From positions 1 to 64,000 of the forward strand of contig CAZNUA010000003.1 of assembly GCA_964576115.1 (NCBI GenBank): a stretch of DNA of 64,000 bases, written 5' to 3'. The notes beneath the pieces are model-generated. The model did not search any database and was not told the DNA's origin. It saw nothing but the letters and a program-made list of their open reading frames with translations. Below, in pieces: positions 60,931-64,000 of the stretch (position 1 is its first letter; each line of letters opens with the position of its first letter). The DNA comes from CAYSYY01 sp964576115 [NCBI: uncultured Gemmatimonadota bacterium] (lineage in GTDB: Bacteria > Blakebacterota > Blakebacteria > Blakebacterales). The position numbers and the translations under genes are program-made.

Positions 60931-62238
60931 GTGACGCACGAGCAGCGGGCCATGGGCCTGGCTCTTCTGGCCGGGTTGCCGGCTGTGGCGACGGCTCTGG
61001 TCCTGCTCTGGAGCGGCGGCTACGCCGCCAAACTGCAATGGACCCTGACGGTCGTCATTCTCACCTTCTGGCTCGGTATCGCCGCTCTGCTGCGTGAGTA
61101 TGTCGTCCGCCCCCTGCAGATGCTTTCGAATCTGCTCGGGGCCTTGCGCGAAGGCGATTACTCGATCCGGGCGCGGGGCGCCGGGACCGACGAAGCCCTC
61201 GAACTGGCTCTACACGAAGCCAACACCCTGGCCGGAACCCTGCGCGAGCAGCGGCTCGGCGCGGTCGAGGCCACCGCTCTGCTCGACGAAGTCATGGCCG
61301 AGATCGATGTGGCGGTGTTCGCCTTCGATGACGAAAACCGGCTGCAGTTCGTCAACCGGGCCGGCGAGCGGTTGCTGGCGGCGCCGGCCGGAGGCCTGAT
61401 CGGCGCCACGGCGGCCGAGACCGGTCTCGACTTCCTGCTCGAAGGTCCTTCCCATCGGCTGGTCGACGCCGCTTTCGGGATCGGGCCGGGACGCTGGGAG
61501 GTACACCGGAGCAGTTTCCGACAGGAGGGTTTCCGGCATTCCCTGCTAGTGATCTCCGATCTGAGCCGGACTCTGCGGGAGGAGGAACGCCAGGCCTGGA
61601 AGCGCCTGGTCGGGGTTCTGCGCCACGAGATCAACAATTCTCTGGCTCCGATCAAGTCGCTGGCCGCCAGCCTGACCGATCTGCTCGCCCGCCGGCCGCC
61701 GCCGGTCGACCGTGAAGCGGATCTCTCGACCGGACTCGACATCATCGGCGAGCGAGCCGAGGCTCTGAGCCGCTTCATGGCCTCCTACACCCGACTCACC
61801 CAGCTTCCTGAACCGGAGCTACAACCGGTCGAGGTGACCGAGCTGGTGCGCCGGGCGGTCGAGCTGGAGACGCGCCGGGAGGTCGGGATCGAGTCGGGAC
61901 CGGCGATCACCATTTCAGCCGACTCCGATCAGCTCTCCCAGCTTCTCATCAATCTGCTGCGCAATGCCGTGGACGCGGTTGGCGAAACCGGCGGCCGGGT
62001 GTGGGTCACCTGGCAGACGACTGACGCCTACCTCAACCTGCGGGTTGTGGATGAGGGGCTGGGGGTGAGCGGAACGGCCAATCTCTTCGTGCCGTTTTAC
62101 ACCACCAAACCCGACGGTTCGGGCATCGGCCTGGCCCTGAGCCGGCAGATCGCCGAAGCCCACGGCGGCACCCTGGTGTTGCAGAACCGAACCGGTGCGC
62201 CGGGCTGTGAGGCGATCCTGAGGCTGCCGCTCACCTGA
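60931..62238 (+). CDS. NtrY-like membrane sensor histidine kinase
   Basis: A 435-residue kinase with two membrane helices (near residues 9-27 and 37-55), a HAMP-like linker, a PAS domain (VMAEIDVAVFAFDDENRLQFVNRAGERLL) and an H-box with H232 in LRHEINNSLAPIKSLA. The ATP domain shows LINLLRNAVDAVGETGG and GSGIGLALSRQIAEAHGG. The short periplasmic loop suggests membrane or intracellular sensing. The gene follows the activator by 25 bp, so they form a two-component pair. GTG start. Confidence 0.92.
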   Translation: MTHEQRAMGLALLAGLPAVATALVLLWSGGYAAKLQWTLTVVILTFWLGIAALLREYVVRPLQMLSNLLGALREGDYSIRARGAGTDEALELALHEANTLAGTLREQRLGAVEATALLDEVMAEIDVAVFAFDDENRLQFVNRAGERLLAAPAGGLIGATAAETGLDFLLEGPSHRLVDAAFGIGPGRWEVHRSSFRQEGFRHSLLVISDLSRTLREEERQAWKRLVGVLRHEINNSLAPIKSLAASLTDLLARRPPPVDREADLSTGLDIIGERAEALSRFMASYTRLTQLPEPELQPVEVTELVRRAVELETRREVGIESGPAITISADSDQLSQLLINLLRNAVDAVGETGGRVWVTWQTTDAYLNLRVVDEGLGVSGTANLFVPFYTTKPDGSGIGLALSRQIAEAHGGTLVLQNRTGAPGCEAILRLPLT

Positions 62239-62294
62239 AGAGCGCTCCCGATAGCGATGTTGCCCGTCGAGGTCCCGGTGACTACCATCTCGAT

Positions 62295-62696
62295 ATGTCC
62301 GGAACAGGTGACAGACGCAAGGGGGGACGTCGCCGGAAAGAGCCGGAGCCCCACGGGCGGGTTGAAGAGACCCTCGCAACGGCTCACACCTGGCTGCGCG
62401 AGAACCGCTTTCCGGGGCCGGCGCGCTGTGTCGGACGGGTGCGCCTGGCGGTCACGATCGTGGGTGACTACCTCAGCGGACGGTATCGACGGATACCGGC
62501 ACTGACGATCTGGATGCTCGTTTTCGCGATCGTGTATATCGTCGGCCCCTTCGACCTGATCCCCGAAGCCATACCCGGTCTGGGCTGGCTTGACGACGCT
62601 TTCGTGGTGGGTCTGGTGTTCCGGGCGTTCGCACGCGACCTGCGCCGTTACTGCGAAGACCGGAACATCGATCCTCACCCGTACGGTCTGGCATGA
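62295..62696 (+). CDS. DUF1232 (YkvA-like) membrane protein
   Basis: A 133-residue protein with the DUF1232 signature (IVYIVGPFDLIPEAIPGLGWLDDAFVVGLVFRAF) in its membrane segment, after a basic, soluble N-terminal region. Function is unknown. Its stop overlaps the start of the Smr-domain gene (ATGA), so the two are translated together. Confidence 0.85.
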   Translation: MSGTGDRRKGGRRRKEPEPHGRVEETLATAHTWLRENRFPGPARCVGRVRLAVTIVGDYLSGRYRRIPALTIWMLVFAIVYIVGPFDLIPEAIPGLGWLDDAFVVGLVFRAFARDLRRYCEDRNIDPHPYGLA

Positions 62697-62971
62697 TCGC
62701 CGACGCCGACACAGAACTGAACCTCCGGGGGTGCACCGTGGCCGAAGCCCGATCCTTGCTGCGGAATTTCCTGGCCGAGGCCGTTCGGTCGGGTCGTCGG
62801 CGAGTCAAGGTCGTTCACGGCAAGGGGATCAGAAGCCCGGGAGGTGTGTCGGTCGTCCGTACGGCGGTTCAGCGTGATCTCGAGACGGCCCTGCAGCAGG
62901 GAACCATCCGGGATTTCCGGCTGGGGAATCCTGGTGAGGGTTCGGCCGGGGTGACAATCATATGGTTGTGA
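62693..62971 (+). CDS. Small Smr-domain protein
   Basis: A 92-residue protein consisting of an Smr domain: ELNLRGCTVAEARSLLRNFL, then VKVVHGKGIRSPGG and a final TIIWL. Smr domains are endonuclease-like and act on DNA or RNA, for example in MutS2 and ribosome rescue factors. This is a stand-alone form without a MutS part. It overlaps the DUF1232 gene by 4 bp. Confidence 0.88.
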   Translation: MIADADTELNLRGCTVAEARSLLRNFLAEAVRSGRRRVKVVHGKGIRSPGGVSVVRTAVQRDLETALQQGTIRDFRLGNPGEGSAGVTIIWL

Positions 62972-63019
62972 AAACAATCCATCCCCGGGACGTATCACTC
63001 CATGCAGTGAAGGGTCGGC

Positions 63020-63586
63020 ATGGCGGTACAGGTTGAACGCGAACTCCTGCTCAAGTGTCGGGCGGGTGACGCCGAGGCTTACGAACCGATCGTGCGGGCG
63101 TACGAGGGGCGTCTCTACGGCCTGGCGATCGGTCTGGTACGCAATACCGAAGATGCCCGCGATCTGGTACAGGACTCCTTCGTGCGGGCCTTCCGCTCGC
63201 TCGATCTCTACGATCTCGAGCGGCCCTTCGTGACATGGATCATGAGCGTGTGCCGCAACCTCTGTATCGATTTTCTACGGCGGCGGCGGTATCCGCTGAG
63301 CCTTGACGGGGATGATGACGAGAATCCTCCTCAGATCGCGGATCCGGGGGCGGCAACCGACCGGGCGACCCTGTCGGCCGAAACCCGGGATCTGATCTGG
63401 AGGGCCCTGGCCCGGCTCGATGAGGATCACCGGGAGGTGCTCATCCTGAAAGACATACAGGAGCTGGAATATGGCGAGATCGCACAGATCCTGAATATCC
63501 CGCAGGGAACGGTTGCCAGCCGTGTGTATTACGCCCGACGCTCTCTGCGTGATGAACTGGAACAGATGGGGGTCGAGTACCCATGA
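63020..63586 (+). CDS. RpoE-like ECF sigma factor
   Basis: A 188-residue sigma factor. Region 2 is seen in RAGDAEAYEPIVRAYEGRLYGLAIGLVRNTEDARDLVQDSFVRAF; region 4 in LDEDHREVLILKDIQELEYGEIAQILNIPQGTVASRVYYARRSL. This is close to the RpoE/SigW pattern. The stop overlaps the start of the anti-sigma gene by 4 bp. It is the third ECF pair in the window. Confidence 0.93.
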   Translation: MAVQVERELLLKCRAGDAEAYEPIVRAYEGRLYGLAIGLVRNTEDARDLVQDSFVRAFRSLDLYDLERPFVTWIMSVCRNLCIDFLRRRRYPLSLDGDDDENPPQIADPGAATDRATLSAETRDLIWRALARLDEDHREVLILKDIQELEYGEIAQILNIPQGTVASRVYYARRSLRDELEQMGVEYP

Positions 63587-64000
63587 ACAGGACATCGGGA
63601 GAAACACCGGCTGCCCCCCCGGGGGGGGAGGGCGGATGTGAGGACTACCGGGAAGATCTGGTGCGATATGTCGACGGCGAGCTTCACGGTGCGGACCTGC
63701 TCCGCTTCGAGGAGCACCTGGCCCGGTGTACCGAGTGCACCCGTGAGGTTGCCGTCTTCAGATCTCTGAAAGGAGAGCTGCGAGAGATGGGTCTGCAGGA
63801 ACCGGACATCCCGGGCGGAAGTGTCTGGGAAAACGTCAACAAACGTGTCGCCCGCCCGACCGGGTGGCTCTTTCTGGTCATCGGTGCCGTGCTCTACCTG
63901 GCCTATGCCGCGTACATCTTCATTACCTCACCGATGGATTTGCTGGAGAAGCTGGCCGTCGGTTTCATCGTGATCGGTTTCGTGGTCCTCCTGGCGACGG
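63583..64000 (+). CDS. Zinc anti-sigma factor (partial, cut at window end)
   Basis: The visible 139 residues start with C19, then H45-x3-C49-x2-C52, the zinc anti-sigma spacing. Two membrane helices follow (WLFLVIGAVLYLAYAAYIFI and LAVGFIVIGFVVLLA), so this one is membrane-bound. The frame is open at the window edge. It should bind the sigma factor at 63020. Confidence 0.88.
   Translation, partial: MNRTSGETPAAPPGGEGGCEDYREDLVRYVDGELHGADLLRFEEHLARCTECTREVAVFRSLKGELREMGLQEPDIPGGSVWENVNKRVARPTGWLFLVIGAVLYLAYAAYIFITSPMDLLEKLAVGFIVIGFVVLLAT

Noticed and set aside
58263-60953. A very long open frame on the minus strand opposite the permease and activator genes
   Set aside because: It is antisense to two clear genes with intact motifs, shows no recognisable domain and is an expected by-product of high third-position GC.
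1-64000. tRNA, rRNA or other known structured RNA genes, and insertion sequences
   Set aside because: None could be recognised by eye: no cloverleaf with a T-loop box, no rRNA core sequences and no transposase-like protein.

Overview
This is a GC-rich, tightly packed bacterial chromosomal window with about 50 protein genes, many overlapping by ATGA or TAATG. I see no rRNA, tRNA, CRISPR array, phage or insertion sequence. Features of interest for placement are a pyrophosphate-type phosphofructokinase, a duplicated MacB-like (ADOP) permease, TolC proteins, Tat-exported ferredoxins, three ECF sigma/anti-sigma pairs and many lipoproteins. These point to a Gram-negative environmental bacterium, perhaps of the Gemmatimonadota/Acidobacteriota/FCB type. 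That placement is inference; no marker gene in the window settles it.

Layout. 0-1.7 kb: a disulfide oxidoreductase followed by an ECF sigma factor and a soluble zinc-type anti-sigma factor, reminiscent of SigR/RsrA. 1.7-12 kb: a cation/proton antiporter, two lipoproteins (beta-propeller; TPR with two thioredoxin-like domains), a GNAT/YoaP-like acetyltransferase, PPi-phosphofructokinase, a lipid kinase, an acyltransferase-like protein and an AGCS symporter. 12-16 kb: M14 peptidase, rubredoxin with flavodiiron protein, and a PsiE-like protein. 16-20 kb: a PadR unit with a perfect operator, and a three-gene DUF362/polyferredoxin/Tat-ferredoxin operon. 20-26.5 kb: an amino-acid permease fused to EIIA and TrkA_C domains, FabG, an EtfD/FadF-like Fe-S oxidoreductase, and a TetR-CPBP unit with a perfect palindromic operator. 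26.5-39.9 kb: a five-repeat lipoprotein, serine hydrolase, RsgA, YtcJ-like amidohydrolase with a cysteine-tailed MarR protein, GT4 glycosyltransferase, HD protein, LemA-HtpX-DUF481 and a TolC protein. 40-43.5 kb: sigma, anti-sigma and a secreted HEAT-repeat solenoid. 43.5-52 kb: a DmpA-like peptidase, asparaginase and hybrid kinase unit, a GAF-GGDEF-PilZ protein, RlmI-like methyltransferase and endonuclease IV. 52-62.2 kb: a tripartite ABC efflux locus with its own NtrC/NtrY-type regulators. 62.3-64 kb: DUF1232, Smr, and a third ECF sigma/anti-sigma pair cut by the window end.

The strongest system-level signal is the 52-62 kb efflux locus. It holds an adaptor, two ATPases, TolC, a duplicated permease, a sigma-54 activator and a kinase. 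It carries two sigma-54 promoters, each preceded at exactly the same distance by the same GTCC-N7-GGAC dyad arrangement. This suggests the locus-encoded activator drives both halves of its own operon.

The second notable signal is a family of intergenic palindromic repeats near 12.1, 33.6, 35.5 and 35.7 kb. One copy is a short form flanked by direct repeats. Another is a long form in which a 104-bp, internally palindromic segment sits inside the same element.
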